Assembly: GCF_046054155.1 (NCBI RefSeq) | Contig: NZ_JBEQCT010000008.1 | Coordinates: 137,559-201,558 of the forward strand | Length of the DNA stretch: 64,000 bases | Reading direction: 5' to 3' | Origin: Celerinatantimonas yamalensis | Lineage (GTDB): Bacteria; Pseudomonadota; Gammaproteobacteria; Enterobacterales; Celerinatantimonadaceae | Shown: positions 36,157 through 44,623 of the stretch, in pieces | How the letters are laid out: each line of letters starts with the position of its first letter | Numbering within the stretch: the stretch's first letter is position 1 | Translations under genes and position numbers: made by a program | Notes under the pieces: model-generated | Told to the model about the DNA's origin: nothing | What the model saw: only the letters and a program-made list of their open reading frames with translations | Databases searched by the model: none

Positions 36157-36401
36157 TTCCTAATACTCCTTCATCCTCGACCATTTCATAGTCTTAATCT
36201 ATCGAACCTTTACTCAAAACGTTTATTTGATCTCTGATTGTAATGGTCCGTTCGGTCTTGCTTTTATTCGAAAAGTGTAACTCATTAGACTTAATGCTGA
36301 AATACGATAGTGCATACTACGATCAAGCTTGTTTTAAATATGGTTAATAACCATCTCATTACGGTCTAGTAATACTCCTAACAAAACGTAGGGAACATAA
36401 T
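36157..36401. other. Upstream region of the AAA ATPase gene
   Basis: Non-coding; presumably holds the promoter. The 42-aa ORF present in E1 and E2 is absent here. Confidence 0.4.
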
Positions 36402-38987
36402 ATGACGCCAATAGAACAAATCAAAACATGGATAGAAGATAAACCAACTTGGTGGAAGCACAGTGTTAAACTTGCTCTTGAAAACGGAGAGCTAGCTCAA
36501 AAAGACCTTGACGAAATTTATCAGGTAGCACGTATTGAGCATGGACTAGAACTGCCTCTAGAAGAATCCCCCCCTACCAGCCAGGAATTAGACTTTACTG
36601 GGCATACTAGTGAGCAAGGAAAAGTCAATCTACTATCATTGTCCGAAGTGTATGGTGTTGGTGCCCTTATTGAAAAACAAGTTCTAACATTTTCCAGAGA
36701 TGGCATCTTCATCGTTTATGGTGACAATGGAGCAGGAAAATCCAGCTACTCCAGCATAATGAAAAATGCTTGCCTAACACGCGGTTCGTGCCCAAAAATA
36801 TTAGGGAATGTATTCGAACAAAAAAATCCTTCGCCCAGCGCCACGATCAATATCTTAGTAGATGGGAAAGACGAAACTATCCCTTGGAGCTTGAATTCGT
36901 CAAGCATTCCCGCCCTGAAGGCAATTAGGGTTTTCGATACAGATTCAGCTCATCATTACGTCAACAAAGAGGATGCTCTTGGGTTCAAGCCTTCTGGCTT
37001 AAACTTACTAACAGAGTTGACCAGAGCAATCAACCAAGTCAAAGCTATTGTTGAAGAAGATATAATGCCAGGAAACGGCCTTATTGCCTTAAAGCCAATA
37101 AATCCCGAAACTAATACAGCACGATTCTTCAACGGGATATCTGCCGACACTAAAGAAGAAGATGTTAAAAATCATATAGCTACGACAGAGGCTCTTGAAT
37201 ATATAGAACCTCTAAGACAAGAAATTGCAAAAGATAAGCTACAAACCCCAGAAAGCTTAAAGGCCAACCTCAATCAACAAAAACAAATAATAACACCGCT
37301 GCAAGGATTTATTCATAACGCTTTAAAACCTTTAAGCGATAAAGCTTTTGACCGGCTTAAAGAACTGCAAGAAGATTACAACACAAAGCAGAAAACTGCC
37401 GATGGGATAATGCAGGCCACTCTACAAGGCCTACCTCTAGAAACTGTTGCAGGTATAAACTGGCAAAGCCTATGGAGAGCAGCAAAAATATTCATTGAAA
37501 ACGAACCAAATTCTCACAACTTCCCACCTACCCAAGGTGAAAACTGCCCTCTATGCCTCCAGGAAATCTCAGAGAACAGTAGTAAGCGACTAGCCTCACT
37601 AAATAGTTTCTTGGCCGACCGTGCTGCTACAGAAGCAAAAAAGGCTCATGAACTATTGAGCAATGCTATAAAAATGATTTTATCACAAGACCTTAGCTTG
37701 GAAAACTATAAGGCTGCACTAGAAGAATCCAACAAGCTAAAGCCCGGTATAAACGAAAGAATAATAGCTCTGTTTGAAACCCTAGCCGAACGCCAAAAGA
37801 TATTTACCACGTCCTCAAAACTACCAGACCTTCAAACGATACTAGATATCTCACCTTCAGTTGACGTAAACGCAATATTAACAAATATTAATGAACAGAT
37901 AGAATCAGTTAAAACCAACCAAGACTTAGCTGATCTCATCAATAGGAAAGAAAAAAAATTACAGGATCTATTAGACAAAAAACACATCAATGATAACTAT
38001 GAATCAATAATCACAAATATACGCCGTTATAAAGTCATCAGAAAGATGGAAACAATAAAGAATGAATGCAACACTCGCAGAGTCTCTGATCTTTCTTCAA
38101 GAATTTACCAACAAGGGGTCATAGAACCTCTCATCTCTACTTTTAGGGACGAACTTAAGAAATTTGGATTCACGCGCTTCTCGGTGGATGTTCAAACAAG
38201 AAACTCTGGAGGACAACAACAATTTAAGTTAGCAATCGCAAATGCTGGAGAACCAATAGTTGCTAAGGTTGCTAGTGAGGGAGAACAGAGATGCATTGCA
38301 ATAGCAGCTTTTTTAGCAGAGATGAAAGCAGATAACAGACTGTCGGCTGTCATATTTGATGACCCTGTGAACTCACTAAGCCATCAGTGGAGTAGTAAAG
38401 TAGCCGCCAGACTTATTTCAGAATCACTTTCTCGGCAAGTAGTCGTATTTACTCATGACATAGTTTTCTTCAAGCTTTTACTAGAGCAAGCCGAACTCCA
38501 AGGAGCTCGGCATGCAAGCGTCGCTTTAGAGCGTTCTAGAAAATTCGCTGGCCTAGTAAGGGATAGTGCTCCATGGGAAGCTCTAACAACATCAAAGCGC
38601 ATAAAACATCTAAATGTAAAATTACAAGATTTAATGAGGTTGGATAGAGATGGGACTGAAGCTGATTTTCGTCAAGCATCTCGGGCATTTTACGGCTTAC
38701 TCAGAGAAACTTGGGAACGATTAGTTGAAGAAAAGCTGCTCAATAAGGTCGTAAGCAGGTTTGAAAGAGGGGTCTACACACAACGCCTATGTCGCCTTGT
38801 TGACATTTCAGAGGATGATATAGCTAAAGTAAATAATGCAATGGGAAAATGCAGCACCTATTTCACAGGACATGACAGCGCTCCGGCAGTAGGTGATCCG
38901 TATCCGACAATCAAAGAAATTGAAGATGACTTGAAAAACATCAAAGATTTTCTAAATGAACTACAGAGAAGCCGTAAGAGGACCTGA
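36402..38987 (+). CDS. RloC-like AAA ATPase (AAA_13 type), putative defence protein
   Basis: An 861-aa ATPase with an SMC/Rad50-like layout. Walker A GDNGAGKSS is at 107-115. Long coiled-coil flanks surround a CPLC hook at C382/C385 (GENCPLCLQE), as in Rad50-type zinc hooks. The ABC signature is ASEGEQRCIAIAAFLAEM (about 625), Walker B VIFDDPVNSL (about 650) and the H-loop VVVFTHD (about 685). A 160-residue C-terminal domain contains LRETWERLVEEKLL and CSTYFTGHDSAPA. The order ATPase head, hook, head, C-terminal domain is that of RloC, an anticodon nuclease of phage defence. The C-terminal Arg/Glu and His could form the nuclease site, but this is inference. It is a single-gene cargo, with AGGGA before the ATG and a terminator after it. 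Confidence 0.8.
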   Translation: MTPIEQIKTWIEDKPTWWKHSVKLALENGELAQKDLDEIYQVARIEHGLELPLEESPPTSQELDFTGHTSEQGKVNLLSLSEVYGVGALIEKQVLTFSRDGIFIVYGDNGAGKSSYSSIMKNACLTRGSCPKILGNVFEQKNPSPSATINILVDGKDETIPWSLNSSSIPALKAIRVFDTDSAHHYVNKEDALGFKPSGLNLLTELTRAINQVKAIVEEDIMPGNGLIALKPINPETNTARFFNGISADTKEEDVKNHIATTEALEYIEPLRQEIAKDKLQTPESLKANLNQQKQIITPLQGFIHNALKPLSDKAFDRLKELQEDYNTKQKTADGIMQATLQGLPLETVAGINWQSLWRAAKIFIENEPNSHNFPPTQGENCPLCLQEISENSSKRLASLNSFLADRAATEAKKAHELLSNAIKMILSQDLSLENYKAALEESNKLKPGINERIIALFETLAERQKIFTTSSKLPDLQTILDISPSVDVNAILTNINEQIESVKTNQDLADLINRKEKKLQDLLDKKHINDNYESIITNIRRYKVIRKMETIKNECNTRRVSDLSSRIYQQGVIEPLISTFRDELKKFGFTRFSVDVQTRNSGGQQQFKLAIANAGEPIVAKVASEGEQRCIAIAAFLAEMKADNRLSAVIFDDPVNSLSHQWSSKVAARLISESLSRQVVVFTHDIVFFKLLLEQAELQGARHASVALERSRKFAGLVRDSAPWEALTTSKRIKHLNVKLQDLMRLDRDGTEADFRQASRAFYGLLRETWERLVEEKLLNKVVSRFERGVYTQRLCRLVDISEDDIAKVNNAMGKCSTYFTGHDSAPAVGDPYPTIKEIEDDLKNIKDFLNELQRSRKRT

Positions 38988-39007
38988 CCAATCCAATATC
39001 TCTCCAC

Positions 39008-39034
39008 AAAGGCGGCTCACAGCCGCCTTTGTTT
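39008..39034 (+). terminator. Terminator of the AAA ATPase gene
   Basis: AAAGGCGGCT / AGCCGCCTTT with a 3-base loop, then GTTTT, 20 bases after the stop. Confidence 0.88.
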
Positions 39035-39041
39035 TCGTTCA

Positions 39042-39274
39042 TCATAATTTATTTAATGCAGCGTGCCGAACAATGGCTAACGCCAGCTCGAAGTCCTCCG
39101 GCGTCGCTCGGCCAGTTTCGGCCTGGTAGTAAAGGATCGTGAACATATTGGCGACTGCCTCTGCGACGGGCGAAATCTGCTGTGCGTTTCCTGGTCGATG
39201 AACTCCAGGGCGGCCAGCTTGGTCGCTGCCTGATGAATTGCTTGCTGAACTTCGATATTATGTGTGGTTGTCAT
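39042..39274 (-). pseudogene. Right-end small gene with frameshift
   Basis: Frame 1 reads NIEVQQAIHQAATKLAALEF and runs out of phase after IDQET. Shifting frame recovers QQISPVAEAVANMFTILYYQ and then ETGRATPEDFELALAIVRHA to a stop at 39042. The reassembled protein would be about 76 aa and helical, of unknown family. G+C-rich compared with the cargo. A truncated copy is present at 30244. Confidence 0.65.
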
Positions 39275-39309
39275 GTGTCACCTCTCTGTCAGGTGGTATG
39301 TGAAAATAC

Positions 39310-39332
39310 GGGCCGGTGCACCATCACCGGTC
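39310..39332. other. GGGCC/GGTCC inverted repeat of the right end
   Basis: GGGCCGGTG / CACCGGTCC around a short loop, kept with variations at 30352-30375 and 32993-33017. It lies just after the membrane protein gene and may end its transcript. Confidence 0.45.
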
Positions 39333-39346
39333 CTTATGCTTCCTAA

Positions 39347-39604
39347 CTACTTGCAGCGGCCAAACGGCCAGCGTCTGATTTTGTCGATTTGATCGACCGA
39401 TCCCGTCATGTCCTTGTAAGCGCACCCGGCCAATCTGTTTTGGAATACCTCCATTTTGTTGGCGATGGCTTTCATCTTCGGGCCGTGTCCGGTGTTGTGC
39501 AGCCACTGTCCTAAAAAATAGAAAGCCAGCATCATAATGAACATCACTGCGAAGAAACCAACTACCTCCGCAAGATTTTGAGGTGGAAAGTTAAACTCCA
39601 TCAT
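39347..39604 (-). CDS. Small single-pass membrane protein of the unit right end
   Basis: 85 aa with one clear transmembrane helix at about 12-34 (EVVGFFAVMFIMMLAFYFLG) and a basic cytoplasmic tail. AAGGA lies before the ATG. Its last 30 or so codons recur at 30390, 33024 and 35748, where the N-terminal two thirds have been deleted. It is part of the element framework and G+C-richer than the cargo. Family and function unknown. Confidence 0.65.
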   Translation of the reverse strand: MMEFNFPPQNLAEVVGFFAVMFIMMLAFYFLGQWLHNTGHGPKMKAIANKMEVFQNRLAGCAYKDMTGSVDQIDKIRRWPFGRCK

Positions 39605-39702
39605 CAGTAATCCTTATCTAGTTAGGCCATGCGGACTTTTTAACAAAACTGGCAACCGCTCTATTTCTTTCCTGATGACACTCTCAATGAGAAAGCCATA
39701 AA

Positions 39703-39733
39703 AAATGCCAGTCAGTATTACTGACTGGCATTT
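39703..39733 (-). terminator. guaA terminator, T3
   Basis: 13-bp perfect stem AAATGCCAGTCAG / CTGACTGGCATTT with a T-run on the minus strand, 43 bases after the guaA stop. Confidence 0.95.
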
Positions 39734-39787
39734 CATTTATCTTATAAAGGCATAACTAGCTATTTATAGCCAGTCCTACTCCCATTC
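39703..39787. repeat. guaA 3'-end att-like direct repeat at guaA
   Basis: The guaA-proximal copy of the 85-base repeat at 35872-35956. It includes guaA codons E-W-E and stop. Confidence 0.93.
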
Positions 39788-41356
39788 AATGGTAGCAGGT
39801 GGTTTACCTGAAATATCGTAAACCACACGTGAAATACCATCGATTTCATTGATGATGCGATTTGAAACGCGACCTAAAAATTCATATGGCAGATGCGCCC
39901 AATGTGCAGTCATAAAATCAATCGTTTCAACAGCGCGCAAGCTCACGACCCAGTCATATTTACGTCCATCGCCCATGACGCCAACAGAGCGAACAGGCAG
40001 GAAGACTGTAAATGCTTGACTGACTTTGTTATATAGGTCAGCTTTATGCAGTTCCTCGATGAAGATCGCATCAGCGCGGCGCAGTAGATCGCAATACTCT
40101 TTTTTCACTTCGCCTAACACGCGAACCCCGAGGCCAGGGCCTGGGAATGGATGACGGTAGAGCATGTTATAGGGCAGACCAAGCTCAAGACCAATTTTAC
40201 GGACTTCGTCTTTGAACAGCTCTTTAAGTGGTTCAACTAGCCCCATTTCCATCTCTTCCGGTAGCCCACCGACGTTGTGATGCGATTTGATCACATGTGC
40301 TTTACCAGTTTTCGCCCCAGCTGATTCAATCACATCTGGATAGATGGTGCCTTGTGCCAACCATTTTGCATTATCTAGCTTGCTGGCTTGTTCATCGAAC
40401 ACTTCGATAAATACCCGGCCAATCGTTTTACGCTTTTGTTCAGGATCATTGATCCCAGCAAGTGCGCTTAAAAAACGCTCTTCGGCTTCAACTTTGATGA
40501 TATTCAGCCCGAATTTATCACCAAACATCTCCATCACTTGGTCAGCCTCATTAAGACGAAGCAACCCATTGTCGACGAAGACACACGTTAAACGCTCACC
40601 GATAGCACGTTGCACTAACATCGCAACAACCGAGGAATCAACACCACCAGACAACGCTAGGATAACTTCATCATCACCGACTTGCTGTTTAATTTGAGCA
40701 ACAGCATTATCAATAATGGAATGGGCCGTCCACAGCGCTTCACACTGACAGATATTCAACACAAAATGTTCAAGGATCTGTTTTCCTTGGCGAGTATGAG
40801 TCACCTCAGGATGAAATTGCACACCATAGAAACGCTTGTCTTCATTGGCCATGGCGGCGAACTGGCAGGTTTCGGTCCGGGCTAAAGCCGCAAATCCATC
40901 AGGAATAGCAGAGACTTTATCACCATGACTCATCCACACATCCAATAATGGTTGATCATCATCAGAAAGAGCGTCCTGAAGCCCTTCTAAAAATGGTGAG
41001 GAGTGCAACACTTCGATCTGCGCGTAACCAAACTCACCTTCGCCAACACCCTTAATGACTTCGCCACCTAGTTGTGCTGACATGGTTTGCATACCATAAC
41101 AGATCCCTAACACGGGAACACCGGCTTGAAAAACATATTCAGGAGCTCGCGGTGAGTCGGCTTCGATGACGCTCTCAGGACCACCAGCTAAGATGATGCC
41201 ATTAGGCGCAAATTCACGAATATCAGCTTCATCAACATCCCAACTCCATAATTCACAATAAACGCCAATTTCACGGATACGCCGTGCAATTAATTGGGTG
41301 TACTGGGAACCAAAGTCCAGGATCAAAATTCGGTGGTCATGGATATCTTTGTTCAT
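39776..41356 (-). CDS. guaA: GMP synthase (glutamine-hydrolysing)
   Basis: A 526-aa enzyme converting XMP to GMP. The N-terminal class I glutamine amidotransferase starts ILDFGSQYTQLIARRIRE; its nucleophile Cys is in LGICYGMQTM near residue 84 and the His-x-Glu pair in FHPEVTH. The ATP pyrophosphatase P-loop is LSGGVDSSV, and the C-terminal dimerisation domain ends PPATIEWE. It follows guaB after an 82-base gap that contains a strong hairpin. Its 3' end serves as the attachment point of the accessory array, and the coding frame has been kept intact. Confidence 0.98.
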   Translation of the reverse strand: MNKDIHDHRILILDFGSQYTQLIARRIREIGVYCELWSWDVDEADIREFAPNGIILAGGPESVIEADSPRAPEYVFQAGVPVLGICYGMQTMSAQLGGEVIKGVGEGEFGYAQIEVLHSSPFLEGLQDALSDDDQPLLDVWMSHGDKVSAIPDGFAALARTETCQFAAMANEDKRFYGVQFHPEVTHTRQGKQILEHFVLNICQCEALWTAHSIIDNAVAQIKQQVGDDEVILALSGGVDSSVVAMLVQRAIGERLTCVFVDNGLLRLNEADQVMEMFGDKFGLNIIKVEAEERFLSALAGINDPEQKRKTIGRVFIEVFDEQASKLDNAKWLAQGTIYPDVIESAGAKTGKAHVIKSHHNVGGLPEEMEMGLVEPLKELFKDEVRKIGLELGLPYNMLYRHPFPGPGLGVRVLGEVKKEYCDLLRRADAIFIEELHKADLYNKVSQAFTVFLPVRSVGVMGDGRKYDWVVSLRAVETIDFMTAHWAHLPYEFLGRVSNRIINEIDGISRVVYDISGKPPATIEWE

Positions 41357-41396
41357 AGCCTGTTATTTCTCTATCAAGATGTGCTAAAAAATAAAT

Positions 41397-41420
41397 CGGC
41401 GAGGTTATTCTACCTCGCCG
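41397..41420 (-). terminator. Intercistronic hairpin between guaB and guaA
   Basis: CGGCGAGGT / ACCTCGCCG with a 6-base loop. On the minus strand it is followed by ATTTATTTTTT, the form of an intrinsic terminator, 19 bases after the guaB stop. It could lower guaA expression relative to guaB. Confidence 0.75.
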
Positions 41421-41438
41421 TGTAATGCTTTGGACAGC

Positions 41439-42902
41439 TTAGCTACCGAGACGATAGTTCGGCGACTCTTTGGTAATTGTAACATCGTGAACGTGGCTTT
41501 CACCCATCCCGGCGCTAGTAATTTTCACAAATTCAGCTTTGGTGTTAAGCTCCTTAATGGTCGCGCACCCCGTTAGCCCCATACATGAGCGCAGACCACC
41601 CATCTGTTGATGAATGATCTCTTTGAGCAACCCTTTATAAGCAATACGCCCTTCAATACCTTCAGGCACCAATTTGTCAGCCGCATTATCACTTTGGAAG
41701 TAGCGATCAGATGAACCTTTCGACATCGCGCCGAGAGATCCCATACCACGATACGATTTAAATGAACGACCTTGATACAGCTCAATTTCACCGGGGGACT
41801 CTTCAGTGCCCGCCAACATACTGCCAACCATCACACAACTCGCGCCAGCGGCCAATGCTTTGGCGATATCACCCGAAAAACGAATACCACCATCAGCAAT
41901 AACCGGAATACCCGTCCCTTCAAGCGCTTCAACTGCATCAGACACTGCGGTAATTTGAGGAACACCGACACCAGTAACAATACGGGTCGTACAAATAGAA
42001 CCTGGGCCAATCCCGACTTTCACGGCACTTACACCCGCTTCAACCAGTGCTTTAGCACCTGTGGCTGTGGCTACGTTGCCGCCTATAATTTGTAACTCAG
42101 GATACAGTTCACGAGTCGCACGAATGCGATCTAACACGCCCTGCGAGTGGCCATGTGATGAATCGATCAGCAATACGTCCACACCCGCTTCGACCAAGGC
42201 CGCGATCCGTGCTTCATTGCCTTCACCGGCGCCTACTGCCGCCCCAACACGAAGCCGACCGAGCTCATCTTTACAAGCATTTGGTTTGCGTTCTGCTTTT
42301 TTGAAGTCTTTAGCGGTGATCATACCGCGCAATTTAAACTCATCATCAACCAACAACATTTTTTCGATGCGGTTAGTGTGCATCAGTTGTTCAACCCGTT
42401 CACGCGTGGTTTCAGTGGTCGTGATCAAACGCTCTTTGGGGGTCATGACGTCGGCGACACGGGTATTTGGATCGGTTTCAAAACGGATGTCTCGACCAGT
42501 AATAATCCCAACAAGATTATTACCAGCAGTCACCACTGGGTAACTCGCAAAACCATTTTGTTCGGTCAATTCAATGATCTGTTGCAAAGTCATGTCAGGT
42601 GAAACAGTCACAGGATCAAGCACGACACCATTTTCGTTTTTCTTCACTGTACGAACCGCATTTGCTTGCGCTTCAATTGACATATTTTTATGGATAAAAC
42701 CGATGCCGCCTTCTTGCGCTAATGCAATAGCCAGACGTGCGTCAGTCACGGTATCCATTGCAGCAGATATCATTGGGATATTCAGTTTAATTTTAGCTGT
42801 TAACTGAGTCGTCAGGATAGCGGTATTAGGCAGGACCTGTGAATGTGCTGGCACAAGCAACACATCATCAAAGGTTAGTGCTTCTTTTTGGATTCTCAAC
42901 AT
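41439..42902 (-). CDS. guaB: IMP dehydrogenase
   Basis: A 487-aa enzyme making XMP from IMP with NAD+. The TIM barrel is interrupted by a pair of CBS domains (about residues 95-205). The catalytic loop GPGSICTTRIVTGVG has its Cys near 303, and the flap region ends with GLRSCMGLTGCATI. It forms the guaBA operon and is transcribed away from xseA, as in E. coli. Confidence 0.98.
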   Translation of the reverse strand: MLRIQKEALTFDDVLLVPAHSQVLPNTAILTTQLTAKIKLNIPMISAAMDTVTDARLAIALAQEGGIGFIHKNMSIEAQANAVRTVKKNENGVVLDPVTVSPDMTLQQIIELTEQNGFASYPVVTAGNNLVGIITGRDIRFETDPNTRVADVMTPKERLITTTETTRERVEQLMHTNRIEKMLLVDDEFKLRGMITAKDFKKAERKPNACKDELGRLRVGAAVGAGEGNEARIAALVEAGVDVLLIDSSHGHSQGVLDRIRATRELYPELQIIGGNVATATGAKALVEAGVSAVKVGIGPGSICTTRIVTGVGVPQITAVSDAVEALEGTGIPVIADGGIRFSGDIAKALAAGASCVMVGSMLAGTEESPGEIELYQGRSFKSYRGMGSLGAMSKGSSDRYFQSDNAADKLVPEGIEGRIAYKGLLKEIIHQQMGGLRSCMGLTGCATIKELNTKAEFVKITSAGMGESHVHDVTITKESPNYRLGS

Positions 42903-42956
42903 TGCAACATCTCACCGTAGTTTGTCATGTCTTGGGGGTGTAAATATTGCGGATGG

Positions 42957-42985
42957 ATTATAGGCTTTTCACTAGCCAAGGTAAA
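42957..42985 (-). promoter_or_regulatory. guaBA promoter
   Basis: On the minus strand TTTACC and TATAAT are 17 bases apart, 55 bases before the guaB start. The -10 is a perfect match, the -35 is 4 of 6. Confidence 0.55.
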
Positions 42986-43038
42986 ATAAAAAATGCTATT
43001 TTGGTCTATTAAATTTTTAAGTCACTCAGAGTACTTGC

Positions 43039-44412
43039 ATGGACAGTTCGACACCTTCGCGCAATATTTTATCGGTCAGTCAGTTGAACGAAAAAGTTCG
43101 CCAGCATTTAGAACTGCATATTGGTGAAATATGGCTCCAAGGTGAAATATCTAATCTAGTACGCCCTTATTCAGGCCATTGGTATTTTAGTCTTAAGGAT
43201 AGCCAAGCCCAAGTGCGCTGCGCCATGTTCAAAGGACAAAATCGCAAAATATTATTTGACGTTGAAGATGGCCAACAAGTGTTGATTCGCGCTCGAATTA
43301 GCGTTTATGAGCCGCGAGGCGAATATCAGTTAATCGTGCAATCGATGCAGCCGGATGGGTTGGGCGCCATGCAATTAGCCTATGAACAACTGCGTTGTAA
43401 ACTGGCCGCCGAAGGACTTTTCAGTGAACAGCGCAAGCGCCCCTTACCCGAAGTGGTACGCCAAGTGGGAGTGATTACCTCAGCCAGCGGCGCCGCCTTT
43501 CATGATATTACCGCCGTCCTCAAGCGCTTAGCGCCAAGTATTACTGTGATTCTCTATCCAAGTTCAGTCCAAGGGAAAGAAGCGCCCGCTGCATTAAGAC
43601 AGGCGCTGCAATTAGCCAATCAGCGCGATGAAGTTGATCTATTAATCATCGGACGCGGCGGCGGTTCTCTTGAAGATCTTTTTGCATTTAACGATGAAGC
43701 GCTAGCCCGCTTAGTCGCCGAGAGTCAATTGCCCATTATCTCAGCAGTCGGCCATGAAATTGATTTTACACTCACCGATTTTGCCAGCGATTGGCGAGCA
43801 CCAACACCTTCGGCCGCAGCTGAACGCGTTGCCTATGGGGTTCACCAGTTACAACGTATTCAAAGCCAGTTAAGCGAGCGCTTAGAACAATTAGCCAATC
43901 AATGGCTATCACCCTACCAGCTGCGTCAACAGCACTTACATCAGCGCTTGCTCAACCAATCACCATTACGTCAATTACGAATGCGCCAGCAACAACTGGA
44001 TGAATTGCAGCAGCGACTGCACGATGCCCTGACGCGGTTGTATCAGCAGCGGCATAAAGAACAACAGTCAATGCAGGCTCGGTTAACTCGCATCACCCCA
44101 GCGCAGCGCATCGCCTTAGCGACTGAGCGCTTACAGGCACTTAACATTCGCCTGAACCGCGCAAGCCTCACCCTTTGGCACGACAAGCAGCAGATTTTTA
44201 CGCAAACCGTAGCACAGCTCAATGCCTTAAGTCCCCTCGCGACTCTATCTCGAGGTTACAGTGCGGTGCGCTCTGATACAGGCCAGTGGCTTACTCACAT
44301 TCACCACCTTCGGCTTGACCAATCGGTGGTCATCACTATGCAAGATGGCCAAGCGAAGGCCATTGTCACTGCGATAGAACCTACATCAGCGCATAATCCA
44401 CCCCATCAATAG
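43039..44412 (+). CDS. xseA: Exodeoxyribonuclease VII large subunit
   Basis: A 457-aa subunit of the single-strand-specific nuclease ExoVII. An N-terminal OB fold (VSQLNEKVRQHLELHIGEIW) precedes the catalytic part with VITSASGAAFHDI, IIGRGGGSLEDLFAFNDE and VGHEIDFTLTDFASDWRAPTPSAAAE. A long coiled coil rich in Q, L and R (about 270-390) follows. Divergent from guaB, the common arrangement. xseB is not nearby. Confidence 0.96.
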   Translation: MDSSTPSRNILSVSQLNEKVRQHLELHIGEIWLQGEISNLVRPYSGHWYFSLKDSQAQVRCAMFKGQNRKILFDVEDGQQVLIRARISVYEPRGEYQLIVQSMQPDGLGAMQLAYEQLRCKLAAEGLFSEQRKRPLPEVVRQVGVITSASGAAFHDITAVLKRLAPSITVILYPSSVQGKEAPAALRQALQLANQRDEVDLLIIGRGGGSLEDLFAFNDEALARLVAESQLPIISAVGHEIDFTLTDFASDWRAPTPSAAAERVAYGVHQLQRIQSQLSERLEQLANQWLSPYQLRQQHLHQRLLNQSPLRQLRMRQQQLDELQQRLHDALTRLYQQRHKEQQSMQARLTRITPAQRIALATERLQALNIRLNRASLTLWHDKQQIFTQTVAQLNALSPLATLSRGYSAVRSDTGQWLTHIHHLRLDQSVVITMQDGQAKAIVTAIEPTSAHNPPHQ

Positions 44413-44435
44413 CTGTTTGACGACTGATCGATGAC

Positions 44436-44470
44436 TGACAGCCTGCTAGCAAGACATGCTGTCATTTTTT
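44436..44470 (+). terminator. xseA terminator
   Basis: TGACAGC / GCTGTCA followed directly by TTTTTT, 24 bases after the xseA stop. Confidence 0.75.
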
Positions 44471-44623
44471 AGCATGGAGATTTTAGCTATTAGCTATAGA
44501 TAATCCATCTACTACTTTATCATTAATAGTGACTTTATTTTTTTATCCCTAGACGCTTTATTGTTAAATACATAAACTAATCACTATCAAGGATGATTTA
44601 TCGATCTGAAGGACGCTGATGGG

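Larger units (their letters stand above)
35957..39787. mobile_element. Accessory unit E3 (AAA ATPase), integrated at guaA
   Basis: A 3,831-bp unit bounded by the two perfect guaA-tail repeats. Left end: mutated charged ORF. Cargo: a single 861-aa AAA ATPase gene with its own terminator. Right end: frameshifted 65-aa gene, intact small membrane protein gene, terminator and guaA tail. It has the best-preserved borders and so is the most recent insertion. No integrase is encoded. Confidence 0.75.

Noticed and set aside
30532..39733. CRISPR array
   Set aside because: The repeats are hundreds of bases long, only four in number and separated by kilobases with genes; no cas genes.
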